Assembly: GCF_029894125.1 (NCBI RefSeq)
Contig: NZ_JARXYZ010000019.1
Location: 1-64,000, forward strand
From: Kitasatospora sp. MAA19
GTDB lineage: Bacteria > Actinomycetota > Actinomycetes > Streptomycetales > Streptomycetaceae
Reading direction: 5' to 3'
Length of the DNA: 64,000 nucleotides
Position numbers and translations under genes: made by a program. Each line of letters begins with the position of its first letter. Position 1 is the first letter of the stretch. Of this stretch, positions 31,968 to 41,136 are shown piece after piece. The notes under the pieces are model-generated. The model was given only the letters and a program-made list of their open reading frames with translations, ran no database searches and had not been told where the DNA came from.

Positions 31968-32747
31968 TCAGCCCCTCCCGAGGTACGGCATGGTGGTCGG
32001 CAGGACGGTCAGGGACTGGATGTTGGTGTCCGGCGGCATCGAGGCCATCAGCACGACCGCCTCGGTGAAGCGCTCCACCGGGATGGTCGCCTCCACCGCC
32101 ATCGTGCCGTCCGCCTGCATCGCGGCCGGCTGCGGGCTGCCGTCGACCGGGGCGACGTTGCCGACGTCGATCTGGCCGACCGCGATGCCGTACGCGCGGC
32201 CGTCCAGGGACAGCACCCGGGTGAGGCCGAGGACGGCGTGCTTGGCGGCCGTGTACGCGACGGAGTTGGGCCGGGGCACGTGCGCGGACGGTGCGCCGTT
32301 GTTGATGATGCGCCCGCCCTGCGGGGACTGGGTGCTCATCACCCGGAAGGCCTCGCGCGCGCAGAGGAAGCCGCCGGTGACGATGGTGTCCAGGACCCGG
32401 TTCCAGTCCTCGAACGGGGTCTCGGTGATCGGCCGGCGCGGGGCGGCGGCGCCGGCGTTGTTGAACAGCAGGTCCACCCGGCCGAACCGGTCGCGGACGG
32501 CGTCGAACAGGGCGGCGACCTCCTCCGGGTCGCGGATGTCGGTCGGGACGGCCAGCACCCGGGCCGGGTCGACGCCCGCGAGGACGACGGTCTCCTGCAG
32601 GGCGTCCTTGCGCCGCCCGGCCAGGGCGACGGACCAGCCGGCGTCGAGCAGGGCCAGCGCGGCGGCCCGGCCGAGGCCGCTGCCGCCGCCGGTGACGATG
32701 GCGATCCGGCCGTGCGGCGGTACCGACGCCTGCGCCTGCGCGGTCAC
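31968..32747 (-). CDS. Short-chain dehydrogenase/reductase
   Basis: This 259-residue SDR has the cofactor motif TGGGSGLGRAAAL, the NNAG motif (LLFNNAGAAA) and the catalytic YTAAK (SVAYTAAKHAVLGL). The usual catalytic serine region reads INNGAPSAH. GTG 32747 overlaps the TauD-like gene's stop (GTGA). In this operon it could reduce the aldehyde released by the NRPS reductase domain or oxidise a hydroxyl made by the dioxygenases. Confidence 0.87.
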   Translation of the reverse strand: MTAQAQASVPPHGRIAIVTGGGSGLGRAAALALLDAGWSVALAGRRKDALQETVVLAGVDPARVLAVPTDIRDPEEVAALFDAVRDRFGRVDLLFNNAGAAAPRRPITETPFEDWNRVLDTIVTGGFLCAREAFRVMSTQSPQGGRIINNGAPSAHVPRPNSVAYTAAKHAVLGLTRVLSLDGRAYGIAVGQIDVGNVAPVDGSPQPAAMQADGTMAVEATIPVERFTEAVVLMASMPPDTNIQSLTVLPTTMPYLGRG

Positions 32748-33619
32748 AGCTCCTCCCCCGTGTTCATCCAGATCCGCAGCATCCGCCGGGAGTTCGGCCC
32801 GGGCTCGTCCACGTAGGCGGAACGCCCGTGCAGGACACGACTGTTGCGGATGATCAGCAGGTCTCCGGCGGCCATCGGCAGGCCGAAGGCGATCTCGGAC
32901 CGGTAGAGCACCTCGTCGAGTACGCCGAGCGCCTCCCACTGACGGTCCGTCAGCGGCGGGCCGCCGCGGTCGGGGGACGAGCGGACGGTGCGGGTCTGGT
33001 AGTAGCAGGCGATGGTCCCGTCCTTCTGGGTGTAGAGGATCGGGGAGACCACGACCTGGGGCCCGGCCCTTCCGGTCCGGTCGAAGGTCCAGTCCTCGGT
33101 GAGGGTGGCGAGGGCGTCCGGCCGCTCCCGCCCGATCAGGTCGTAGACGTGCCGAGCGCTCGCCAGCTTGGTCAACCCGCCGCCGTGGAAAGCGGGTTGC
33201 AGGCAGAGCAGGACGAGCAGGTCGCAGGTGTCGCAGTGGAAGCCGAGTTCGGTGTTGCCGTCGCCGTCCTGGTCGCTCAGCACCTGGGTGAGGTCGCCGC
33301 GCCCGTTCTGCGGGACGATCTCGCCGAAGTCCCGCAGCAGGAAGGACAGGGCGGCCGTGACGTCCGCCTCCGGGGCGGTCGGATCGACCAGCCCGCCGAC
33401 GTGGGTGACGCCGACGGAGCCGGTGCTGCCGTGGACGAACGCGCGCAGCTTCGCCCGGACCGGCTCGGCCGCGCCCCAGCGCTCGGCCCGCGCGTCCGCC
33501 CAGAGCAGCCGCCGCTCCCCCTCGTCGAGCGCGAGCGACCACAGCTCCCGGCGCGCCTCCAAGTCCGCGCTGCTCCAGCCGATTTCGGACACCGTGTCGT
33601 CGTGCATGTGCTGAACCAC
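32744..33619 (-). CDS. TauD/TfdA-like Fe(II)/2-oxoglutarate dioxygenase
   Basis: This 291-residue dioxygenase has the iron-binding His-x-Asp in LGFHCDTCDLL and the distal His in NSRVLHGRSAY followed by the 2-oxoglutarate-binding arginine RRMLRIWM. It hydroxylates small molecules or carrier-bound amino acids in related pathways. GTG 33619 has AGGAGGAGAG upstream; ATG 33607 is an alternative. It lies 29 bases after the aminotransferase and overlaps the SDR start. Confidence 0.88.
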   Translation of the reverse strand: MVQHMHDDTVSEIGWSSADLEARRELWSLALDEGERRLLWADARAERWGAAEPVRAKLRAFVHGSTGSVGVTHVGGLVDPTAPEADVTAALSFLLRDFGEIVPQNGRGDLTQVLSDQDGDGNTELGFHCDTCDLLVLLCLQPAFHGGGLTKLASARHVYDLIGRERPDALATLTEDWTFDRTGRAGPQVVVSPILYTQKDGTIACYYQTRTVRSSPDRGGPPLTDRQWEALGVLDEVLYRSEIAFGLPMAAGDLLIIRNSRVLHGRSAYVDEPGPNSRRMLRIWMNTGEEL

Positions 33620-33648
33620 TCCTCTCTCCTCCTGTGCCGCGGCTGTCG

Positions 33649-34923
33649 CTACTGCTGGGCGGCGCTCGCCGCCACCGCCTTCGACCAGAGCGCCAGCGCC
33701 TCGTCGATCTGCTCGGCCGTGACCACCAGCGCCGGGATCATCCGGACCACGTTGAGGTGGACGCCGCAGATCAACAGCAGCAGGCCGAGGTCGGCGGCCG
33801 TCTGCTGGGCGCGCCGGGCCGCGTCCGGGTCGGGGGAGCCGTCCGGGTGGCAGAACTCGTTGCCGATCATCAGCCCGGGCCCCCGGACGTCCGCGACGCC
33901 AGGAGCTGCGGCGGCGACCGCCCGCAGGCCGTCGAACAGGCGCCGCCCCTGCTCGGCGGCGTTGTCGACCAGCCGCTCGTCCCGGATGACGTCCAGTGTG
34001 GCGAGCGCGGCGGCGCAGGCCACCGGGTTGCCGCCGTAGGTGCCGCCCTGCGAGCCGGGCCAGGCCCGCCGCATCAGCTCGGTCGGCGCGGCGATCGCGG
34101 ACAGCGGGAAGCCGCTGGCCAGGCCCTTGGCAGTGATCAGGATGTCGGGCACCACGCCGTCGTGGTGCCGATGGGCCCAGAACCGGCCGGTGCGGCCGAA
34201 GCCGGTCTGGATCTCGTCGACGACCAGCAGGATGCCGTGCCGGTCGGCGCGCTCGCGCAGCCCGGCGAGGAACCCGGCCGGGGCGGGCACGTAGCCGCCC
34301 TCGCCCAGCACCGGTTCGACGAACATGGCCGCCGTCTCGGCGGGGGCGCTGGCGGTCGCGAGCACCTGGTCGAGTCCGCGCAGGGCGTGCTCGACCGCCT
34401 CCTCCTCGCTCAGCCCGAGGCTCAGGCCGAGCCGGAAGGCGTCCGGGAACGGCGCCACCGCGACCCCGGGCATCACCGGGCCGATGCCCGCGCGGAAGCG
34501 GGTGCCGGCCGTGGTGAGCGCGGCCGCGCCCATGGTGCGGCCGTGGAAGGAGCCCTCGAAGACGATCACGTTCGGCCGCCCGGTGGCGTGCCGGGCGAGC
34601 CGCAGCGCGGCCTCCACCGCCTCGGTGCCGGCGGTGGCGTAGAACAGCGAGTCCAGGCCGGGCGGCAGCACCTCGCCGAGCCGCTCGGTGAGGGTGAGCA
34701 GGGGGTCGTGCAGCACGGTGGTGTACTGGCCGTGGATCAGCCGGCCGGCCTGCTCACGGACCGCCTCGACCACGCGCGGGTGGCAGTGGCCGGTGCTGGT
34801 CACCCCCACGCCGGAGGTGAAGTCGAGGTAGCGGCGGCCGGCGGCGTCGAAGAGGTGGAGTCCTTCGCCGCGGGTGGCGACGACGGGGGTGGCCTGCTTG
34901 AGCACCGGGGAGAGCTGGGACAC
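33649..34923 (-). CDS. Class III PLP aminotransferase
   Basis: This 424-residue aminotransferase is of the acetylornithine/GABA type. It shows TAGTEAVEAALRLARHATGR, the SFHGRTMGA segment, VVDEIQTGFGRTG and the PLP lysine in LITAKGLASGFPLSA. GTG 34923. The enzymes act on omega-amino groups or aldehydes. Directly after an NRPS that ends in a reductase domain, amination of the released aldehyde is the natural suggestion. Confidence 0.93.
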   Translation of the reverse strand: MSQLSPVLKQATPVVATRGEGLHLFDAAGRRYLDFTSGVGVTSTGHCHPRVVEAVREQAGRLIHGQYTTVLHDPLLTLTERLGEVLPPGLDSLFYATAGTEAVEAALRLARHATGRPNVIVFEGSFHGRTMGAAALTTAGTRFRAGIGPVMPGVAVAPFPDAFRLGLSLGLSEEEAVEHALRGLDQVLATASAPAETAAMFVEPVLGEGGYVPAPAGFLAGLRERADRHGILLVVDEIQTGFGRTGRFWAHRHHDGVVPDILITAKGLASGFPLSAIAAPTELMRRAWPGSQGGTYGGNPVACAAALATLDVIRDERLVDNAAEQGRRLFDGLRAVAAAAPGVADVRGPGLMIGNEFCHPDGSPDPDAARRAQQTAADLGLLLLICGVHLNVVRMIPALVVTAEQIDEALALWSKAVAASAAQQ

Positions 34924-34984
34924 GGGGTCCGCCTTCCATGGGGTCTGGGTGAACGGGATCGGTGGCGCGCGTGGTCGACGGATC

Positions 34985-35020
34985 GGTCGGCAGGTGGGTC
35001 GGCAGGTGGGTCGGCAGGTC
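34985..35020. repeat. 12-bp tandem repeat
   Basis: Three copies of GGTCGGCAGGTG in direct succession, followed by degenerate GGATCGG units, lie in the gap between the NRPS and aminotransferase genes. Confidence 0.75.
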
Positions 35021-35067
35021 GATGGGCGGATCGGTGGACGGATCGGCGGCGCGGCCCGGTGGCCGGG

Positions 35068-38000
35068 TCAGTGCGGCGGCGCGACGGGCGGCAGGTAGCC
35101 GACCTCGGCGGCCCTGGTGAGCGCGGCCGACCACCACTGCGGGGTGGCGGCGGTGAACCGGACGCCCAGCCGGTCGAGTACGGAGGTGGTGTAGGTGCTG
35201 TCCACGACGACGTTGCGCTCCTCCTGCAGGGACCACGCGGCGGCCAGCCCGGCCTCCGTCGGGTGGTCGCGCTCGGCCCGGGCGATCGCCGCCGCGAAGG
35301 TCTCGTCGTCGGTGAGCCGGACGGGGTGGCCGTGGGCGGCGAGCCAGCGCACGAGTTCGTCGTGCGGCGTCTCGTGCCGCGTCTCGACGTGGTAGGCGCC
35401 GGGCGCGGCGTACGGGTCCAGCGCGATCGCGGCGATCCCGGCGGCCACGGTGTCGACGTGGGAGAACGCGAAGGCGGTGTGCGGCCGACGCGGGGCTGCC
35501 CCGGCCAGCAGGTAACCGCGGATGAGCTGGTAGATCCGGTTGTCGCCGATGTTGGCCTGGAACGCGCCGGTGCGGCTGTGCGCGGCGATGTGTCCGCTGC
35601 GGTACAGGTAGGCGGCGCGGCCGGTGGCCGCCCAGGCGCGAACGGCCTGCTCGGCGGCGAACTTGGTCCGTTCGTACGGGGTGCGGAAGTGCTGGCCGAT
35701 CCGCAGGTCGGCCTCGCTGAAGCGGCGGGGCGGGCCGTCGACGCCGCCCGCGACGGCGAGCGTGGAGACGTGGTGGACCCGGGCCGTCGGGGCGTGCTCG
35801 TCGACCCAGCCGAGCAGCCGCCGCACCGCGGTGTGGTTGGTCCGCTCCAGGTCGTCCGGCGAGGCCACCAGCCGTACGTCCGCGGCGGCGTGCACGACGA
35901 TCTGCGCGCCGCGGGCCCGCGCCAGCCCGGCCCGGGACAGGCCGAGCCCCTCCCGGTCGATGTCCCCGGCGACGACCTGGGCCCGGCCGTCGTCGACGGC
36001 GGCGGCGCCCAGCCGCCGGACGGCGGCGGCGTCGTGCTCGGCCCGGACCAGGCAGGTGACCCGGGCACCCCGCTGGACGAAGGCGTCGAGCAGGTGCCGC
36101 CCCAGGTAGCCGGTGGCGCCGGTGAGCAGCACCCGGGCGGGTTCGCGCACCGTGGCCCGGGCCGCCGATGAGACGGGTGCGGCCGGTGCGGCCGGTGCCC
36201 GGGTGCCGGGGTGGAGCAGCTGGCCGGAGGTCGACAGCGGCGCCCGGACGGGCTGCGCGGACCGTGCCCCGCCTCCCGCACCAGCCCGGGTACCGGCCCC
36301 GGCCCCGGCCCCGGCGGCCACGGTCTCGGCGAAGGCGGCGACGATCCGCTCGGCGGCGGGGTGCGGCAGGCCGGGCCACCCGTAGACGAGGTCGGCGACC
36401 AGCCGGTTCTCCACGATCCGGGCGGTGAGGCGCAGGTCGTACAGCGGGTCTCCCCCGGCGCAGCGGGCCACGCCGGCCTGTTCGTCCGCGACCGTCCAGT
36501 CCAGCGCTGGCTCGTCGGGCAGCCGGAAGGTGCCGAGGAAGTTGAATCCGGCGGCGGGGCGGGGGCCGGGCCCGTCCATCGGCTGGACCGGGGCCTCGCG
36601 CAGCCGCTGCGCCGCCGCCTCGGGACCACCCGACGCCTCGACCACCAGCCGCTTGACGGCGGTGAACCAGCCGACGGTGTCGAGGAATTCGCCCGGGTCA
36701 CCGGCGGTGTCCCGGCCGTGGGTCTCCACCTCGACGGCGAGGTCCGGCCGGCCGCTCCAGCCGGTCACGGCCCCGGCGAAGGCGGCCAGCAGGAAGGCCT
36801 CCAGGCCGGTCCCGCCGCCGTGGCGGCCGACCAGCCGGGCGGTGCCGTCCTCGTCGAGCGTCCAGCCGACGGCCGTCGGCTGCGTACGGACCACGGGCTC
36901 CGGCACCGGGACGAGAGGCGCCGGTACGAGAGGCGCCGGGGCGGGAGCGGCGGCGGCCCACTGGTAGAAGTCCGGGGTCGGCGGCAGGTCGGCCGGTTTC
37001 CGGTCGAGCGCCGCCCGGTAGGCGTGGGCGAGGTCGTCCAGCAGGATGCGCCAGGACAGCCCGTCGACCACCAGGTGGTGCGCGATCAGGGCGAGCCGGT
37101 CGTCGGTGCCGGGCGGTCCGGTGAACAGGTGGGCGCGCAGCAGCCGGCCGGCCAACGGGTCCATGCTGCGGTGGAGTTCGGTGCAGACCCCGGCGACGGT
37201 CTCGGCGATCGGGCCCGCCGTCCGCGGGATCCGGGAGAAGGAGAGCGGGTCGAGGTCGGCCACCGGCCGGGGTTCGCCGTAGCCGTCCGGGGAGAGGGGC
37301 CGTCGCAGCGCCGGGTGGCGTTCCAGGACGGCCGCGAGGGCGGTCGAGAGCGCGGCCGGGTCGACGGCCGTTCGGCAGCGCAGCAGAACGGACTGGTTCC
37401 AGTGCCGCAGGTCGTCGACGGACCGCTGCCGATACAACCACCTTTGGGCGGGCGCGAGTTGAACCCCACGGTCGCCGTCGCCGGTCCGCGCCGCGGGCGG
37501 CGCGGGGGCATCCGGCCCGGCGGGGGCCGTCGCAGTGGCGGCCGAGGCCAGGCCGTGCGCGGTCGGGTGCCGGTAGAAGTCGTCGTAGTGGACGCGCAGG
37601 CCCGACCGGCGCAGCAGGGCGACGGTGCGCATCGCGAGGATGGAGTCCCCGCCGAGGCCCAGCACGTCGGTGTGCGGCCCGACCGCGGGCAGGCCCAGGG
37701 CGCCCGCCCAGAACTCGGCTATCGTCCGGGCCAGCGCGAGCCCGCCCGTGGACGGCCCCGACTCCGCCCGGGCCTCGACCAGTTCGGTCACCAGCTCGGC
37801 CAGCCGCTCCCGGTCGAGCTTGCCGTTCGGCCCGACCGGGAACTCCGGCAGCGCGAGGACCGGCTGCGGCACCGAGTACCCGGGCAGCCGGTCACGCAGG
37901 TAGGAGCCGATCCCGGCCGGTTCGCCGGTTCCGCCCACCATCCGTACCGCACCGAGGAGTTGGTTCCCCACCGCGGTCTCCCTGACCAGCACGGCGGAGC

Positions 38001-39345
38001 GGGCCACGCCCGGGAAGCCGTCCATGGCCCGTTCGATCTCGGCGAGGTCGACCCGGTAGCCCCGGATCTTGACCTGGCGGTCCACCCGGCCGAGGAAGAC
38101 CAGCTCCCCGTCCGCCCGGCGGCGACACAAGTCGCCCGTGCGGTACATGAGTTCACCGTCGTGCCGGACGAATCCGCGCGCCGTCTCGGCGGGCCGGCCG
38201 AAGTAGCCGGCGCTGACGCCCCGGCCGCCGATCAACAGCTCCCCCACCGCGCCGTCGGGCACCGGGCGGCCCTCGCCGTCCAGCACGGTGAGCCGCACCT
38301 CGCCGATCCCGGTGCCGATCGGGACGGTCGGCTCGTCGACCGGGAGCCGGCGGGCGGAGGTGGCGAGGAAGCAGGTGGCGCCGACGGTCGTCTCGGTCGG
38401 GCCGTAGTGGTTGACCAGCCGGGCGGTGGCACCGGTGTCGAGCAGGGCGGCGGCGAGCGGGCGCGGCAGTGCCTCACCGCCGAGCAGCAGGGTGTGCAGG
38501 GTCGGGGTATCGGCGGGCCGGCCCTCCAGCAGGGCGGTCAGGTGCGAGGGGGTGGTCTTGAGTACGGACACCCCGGCGCGCCGCAGGGACGCCCAGAAGG
38601 CCTCCGGGTCGCGCACCTCGCCATCCGGCACGACGTGCACCGAGCCGCCGACCGCGAGGGCGAGCAGCCAGGCGGTGTGGCCGAGGTCGGCGGCCAGCGT
38701 GGTGACGTGCGCGATGCCCGGGGCGTCGGCCGCGGTGAACCCGAGCCGGTCGGCCAGTGCCTGGGCGTAGTGCACCGCGTTGGCGTGGGTGACGACCACC
38801 GCCTTGGGCTCGCCGCTCGACCCCGAGGTGAAGGACAGGTACGCGGGGTCGTCGGCCGCACCGGGGGCGGCACCCGGCTCCGCGGCACCGGGCTCGGCAG
38901 CGGTCGGCCCGCCGGGCAGGGGCCCGGCCACCCCGTCGACGTCCACCAGCTCGGCCGGGTGGCCCGCCGGTCCCCGGAAGGCCGTCTCGGTGCTGAGCAC
39001 CCGGCCGACCCGGACGGCCGCCAGCCGCCGGGCGAGGTCGGCGGCCGACCAGTCCGGATCGGCCATCACCGCCGCCGCGCCCGAGCGCAGCACGCCGTGC
39101 AGCAGCACCAGCATGCGGGCGTCCCGGGGCCCGAGCAGGGCGACCCGGTCGCCCGGGCCGGTGCCGGACGCGGCCAGCCGGGCCGCGATCCGCGCCGCCG
39201 CCGCGTCGAGGGCCCGGTAGTCGAGGGCGCGGTCGCCGTCGGTCAGGGCGGGCCGGTCCGGGTGGACCCGGGCGAGGCGCGACAGGAGCCCGGACAGCGA
39301 CCGGGTGGACGGCGTCGACCGGACGTGCTGGGTCGCGGAGGTCAC
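35068..39345 (-). CDS. Single-module NRPS: A-T-E-reductase
   Basis: This 1425-residue synthetase has four domains: adenylation (about 15-520; SFTSGSSGEPK, YGPTETT, NGK509), carrier (about 535-605; LGLGGDS568), epimerisation (about 625-1060; HH757LVVDGLSWRILLDDL, VGWFTA and GFNFLGTF mark E rather than C) and a C-terminal thioester reductase (from about 1100; RVLLTGATGYLG, catalytic YERTK). Specificity residues aligned by eye to GrsA read D-L-T-S-L-G-H-V-G, close to published Asp (DLTKVGHVGK) and Asn (DLTKLGEVGK) codes but with Ser for Lys. The expected product is a D-amino aldehyde. GTG 39345 overlaps the upstream stop. No MbtH protein is nearby. Confidence 0.9.
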   Translation of the reverse strand: MTSATQHVRSTPSTRSLSGLLSRLARVHPDRPALTDGDRALDYRALDAAAARIAARLAASGTGPGDRVALLGPRDARMLVLLHGVLRSGAAAVMADPDWSAADLARRLAAVRVGRVLSTETAFRGPAGHPAELVDVDGVAGPLPGGPTAAEPGAAEPGAAPGAADDPAYLSFTSGSSGEPKAVVVTHANAVHYAQALADRLGFTAADAPGIAHVTTLAADLGHTAWLLALAVGGSVHVVPDGEVRDPEAFWASLRRAGVSVLKTTPSHLTALLEGRPADTPTLHTLLLGGEALPRPLAAALLDTGATARLVNHYGPTETTVGATCFLATSARRLPVDEPTVPIGTGIGEVRLTVLDGEGRPVPDGAVGELLIGGRGVSAGYFGRPAETARGFVRHDGELMYRTGDLCRRRADGELVFLGRVDRQVKIRGYRVDLAEIERAMDGFPGVARSAVLVRETAVGNQLLGAVRMVGGTGEPAGIGSYLRDRLPGYSVPQPVLALPEFPVGPNGKLDRERLAELVTELVEARAESGPSTGGLALARTIAEFWAGALGLPAVGPHTDVLGLGGDSILAMRTVALLRRSGLRVHYDDFYRHPTAHGLASAATATAPAGPDAPAPPAARTGDGDRGVQLAPAQRWLYRQRSVDDLRHWNQSVLLRCRTAVDPAALSTALAAVLERHPALRRPLSPDGYGEPRPVADLDPLSFSRIPRTAGPIAETVAGVCTELHRSMDPLAGRLLRAHLFTGPPGTDDRLALIAHHLVVDGLSWRILLDDLAHAYRAALDRKPADLPPTPDFYQWAAAAPAPAPLVPAPLVPVPEPVVRTQPTAVGWTLDEDGTARLVGRHGGGTGLEAFLLAAFAGAVTGWSGRPDLAVEVETHGRDTAGDPGEFLDTVGWFTAVKRLVVEASGGPEAAAQRLREAPVQPMDGPGPRPAAGFNFLGTFRLPDEPALDWTVADEQAGVARCAGGDPLYDLRLTARIVENRLVADLVYGWPGLPHPAAERIVAAFAETVAAGAGAGAGTRAGAGGGARSAQPVRAPLSTSGQLLHPGTRAPAAPAAPVSSAARATVREPARVLLTGATGYLGRHLLDAFVQRGARVTCLVRAEHDAAAVRRLGAAAVDDGRAQVVAGDIDREGLGLSRAGLARARGAQIVVHAAADVRLVASPDDLERTNHTAVRRLLGWVDEHAPTARVHHVSTLAVAGGVDGPPRRFSEADLRIGQHFRTPYERTKFAAEQAVRAWAATGRAAYLYRSGHIAAHSRTGAFQANIGDNRIYQLIRGYLLAGAAPRRPHTAFAFSHVDTVAAGIAAIALDPYAAPGAYHVETRHETPHDELVRWLAAHGHPVRLTDDETFAAAIARAERDHPTEAGLAAAWSLQEERNVVVDSTYTTSVLDRLGVRFTAATPQWWSAALTRAAEVGYLPPVAPPH

Positions 39346-39932
39346 GCCGGCTCGTCTCCCGTCCGGGTGGCCCCGGCGGCGCGGACCGTCCGGGCCGGGC
39401 GCGGGCCCACGAGCCGGGGGTCGCCCGCGAGGAACCCGTCCAGCCCGGGCCGGTCGGGCAGGCGCCCGGCCAGTTCCCAGGCCAGCATGCGGTGCAGGCC
39501 GTCGATGTGGATCAGTCCCTCCCGGACCAGCAGGTCCGTGTAGTCGGGGTGGTCGACCGGGCCGGTGCCGAGGTAGACGGGGGTGAACGGGGCCCACCGC
39601 AGCAGCCGGAGCTTGGCCGCGCAGACCGGGTTCGCGGCGAACCAGGCGGGCCCGTCGGAGCGGATGCGCTCGGCCGCCTCGGCCACCGTCAGGCCGGCGC
39701 GGGGCACGAGCTCGCGCTCGCCGCCCTCGCTCAGGTGCCAGGGCAGGACGACGTCGAGGACGTCCGCGCGCGAGAGCCGGACCCGCCACCAGCCGCCGGG
39801 GATCCGGTCGGCGCGTTCGAGGTTCTCCTCGCCGGCCTGGTTGCTGTTCGCCTCGTGGGTGCGCTCCACCGGGTGGTCCCGCAGGTAGGCGTCGCGGACC
39901 TCGGCGTAGGCGACGGCGGTGACGATCTCCAC
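39342..39932 (-). CDS. Small protein with ParB/sulfiredoxin-like DGxHR motif
   Basis: This 196-residue protein has no firm family assignment. The segment LIHIDGLHRMLAWELAG resembles the DGxHR-x-x-A element of ParB/sulfiredoxin-fold domains, preceded by DVVLPWHLSEGG. GTG 39932 has AGGAGCATCG upstream, and its stop overlaps the NRPS start. Its tight coupling to the NRPS suggests a helper or tailoring role. Confidence 0.7.
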   Translation of the reverse strand: MEIVTAVAYAEVRDAYLRDHPVERTHEANSNQAGEENLERADRIPGGWWRVRLSRADVLDVVLPWHLSEGGERELVPRAGLTVAEAAERIRSDGPAWFAANPVCAAKLRLLRWAPFTPVYLGTGPVDHPDYTDLLVREGLIHIDGLHRMLAWELAGRLPDRPGLDGFLAGDPRLVGPRPARTVRAAGATRTGDEPA

Positions 39933-39942
39933 GCGATGCTCC

Positions 39943-40755
39943 TCAGACGGTTCTCGTGTACTCGGTGAAGTGCCGTTCCGCGAACAGCTCCGGCCACTGG
40001 CCCGCCGCGAGGCCCAGTTCGCGGGCCCGGGCGAGCATCTGCCGCCAGTACGGCTTCACCGGGCGCCAGCGCGCCCCCACCTGGCAGTAGGACGCGTCGA
40101 TGAAGTACCGGGGTCTGCCCGGGCCTTCCGGCGCGGGTCTGCGGGTGTGGAACAGCGCCGAGTTGAGCAGCACGGTGGAGCCGGCCGACAGCCGGTCGAT
40201 GACCACCTCGCCGGGCAGTTCGGCGGTGCCGTGGTGGGCGAACGCCGTCTTCCCGACGGTCCGCCGGTGCGAGCCCGGCAGGACGGCCAGGCTGCCGACC
40301 TTCTCGTCCAGGCCGCCGAGGTAGTGCAGTGCGTGGATCATCAGCAGCGACGGGTCGGAGCGGTCGTTGGGCTCGCAGTCGTGGTGCCAGGACTTGCCGG
40401 GGATGCCCGGGGCCTGGCGGTCGCTGTGCAGGTGGTGGAAGACGAAGGACGGCCCCATCAGGTGGGACAGCGTCCGTAACAGCGCCGGGTGGGTGAGGAG
40501 TTCGCCGTGGGCCGGCAGTTCCAGCTCCAGCAGCGGGGGCGGGCCGTACCGGGCGGGATCGGTGCAGGCGGCTATCGACCGGGCCCGCAGGCCGTCGTCC
40601 ACCCACCGGTCCACCTCGGGGACGAGTCTGGCCCCGAGCGGTTCCGGCACCAGACCGGGCAGGACCAGGTACCCGGACTCCAGGAACTGGCGGCGCTGCT
40701 CGGTGTCCAGGGCGTCACGGTCCAGGGCGTCACGCCCTCCGGAAGTCGGCGTCAA
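39943..40755 (-). CDS. Phytanoyl-CoA-dioxygenase family oxygenase
   Basis: This Fe(II)/2-oxoglutarate enzyme (about 270 residues) has the iron ligands in SWHHDCEPND (HxD) and ALFHTRRPAP, and a probable 2-oxoglutarate arginine in RPRYFIDAS. The start is uncertain: TTG 40755 lies 11 bases after AAGGAGG, while an in-frame ATG at 40863 would add an AVRP-repeat leader. It heads the NRPS operon and is divergent from a TetR gene. Hydroxylation of the amino acid, free or carrier-bound, is likely. Confidence 0.83.
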   Translation of the reverse strand: MTPTSGGRDALDRDALDTEQRRQFLESGYLVLPGLVPEPLGARLVPEVDRWVDDGLRARSIAACTDPARYGPPPLLELELPAHGELLTHPALLRTLSHLMGPSFVFHHLHSDRQAPGIPGKSWHHDCEPNDRSDPSLLMIHALHYLGGLDEKVGSLAVLPGSHRRTVGKTAFAHHGTAELPGEVVIDRLSAGSTVLLNSALFHTRRPAPEGPGRPRYFIDASYCQVGARWRPVKPYWRQMLARARELGLAAGQWPELFAERHFTEYTRTV

Positions 40756-41136
40756 CGAACCGGCCCCCTCCTTCAGGACGACGGGACGCACAGCCGGGCG
40801 CGGACGCACAGCCGGGCACGGCTGATCGGACCGGGACGGGTTCAAGGAAACGCACGGGATCATCCAGACGTCGGGTGGCGCCGGATTCGTCCATCGCGCC
40901 ACAGCTGACACTCGTTCACCACGGAGGGGCATGAAGTGATCACGCAAGGTGGTTCCGGTAGGGAGTATGAACCGGCGTTCGCGTTCACGACAAGACCACG
41001 GCCGACTCCCGGACACCTTCCCGCCACCATGGCGTTCAGCTCCGGCCACCAGTCGACACGCGCCCCACCGGACACTCGGGGCCGGTTTCGCCCCGGTGAT
41101 TCGCCGCCGGAACAGCGGATGCGGCACAGTGACGTC
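40756..41136. promoter_or_regulatory. 381-base divergent control region
   Basis: No gene was seen. It separates the NRPS operon (minus) from its likely TetR regulator (plus). A 16-bp direct repeat GGACGCACAGCCGGGC at 40784-40799 and 40802-40817 lies just upstream of the dioxygenase start. No clear TetR palindrome was recognised. Confidence 0.5.

Noticed and set aside
36211..39543. Plus-strand open frame of 1110 codons
   Set aside because: Opposite the NRPS with its recognisable domains; shadow frame.
40756..40863. Upstream ATG (40863) as start of the PhyH dioxygenase
   Set aside because: Would add about 36 Pro/Arg-rich residues including a repeat and has no clear ribosome site; TTG 40755 behind AAGGAGG is preferred, with reservation.
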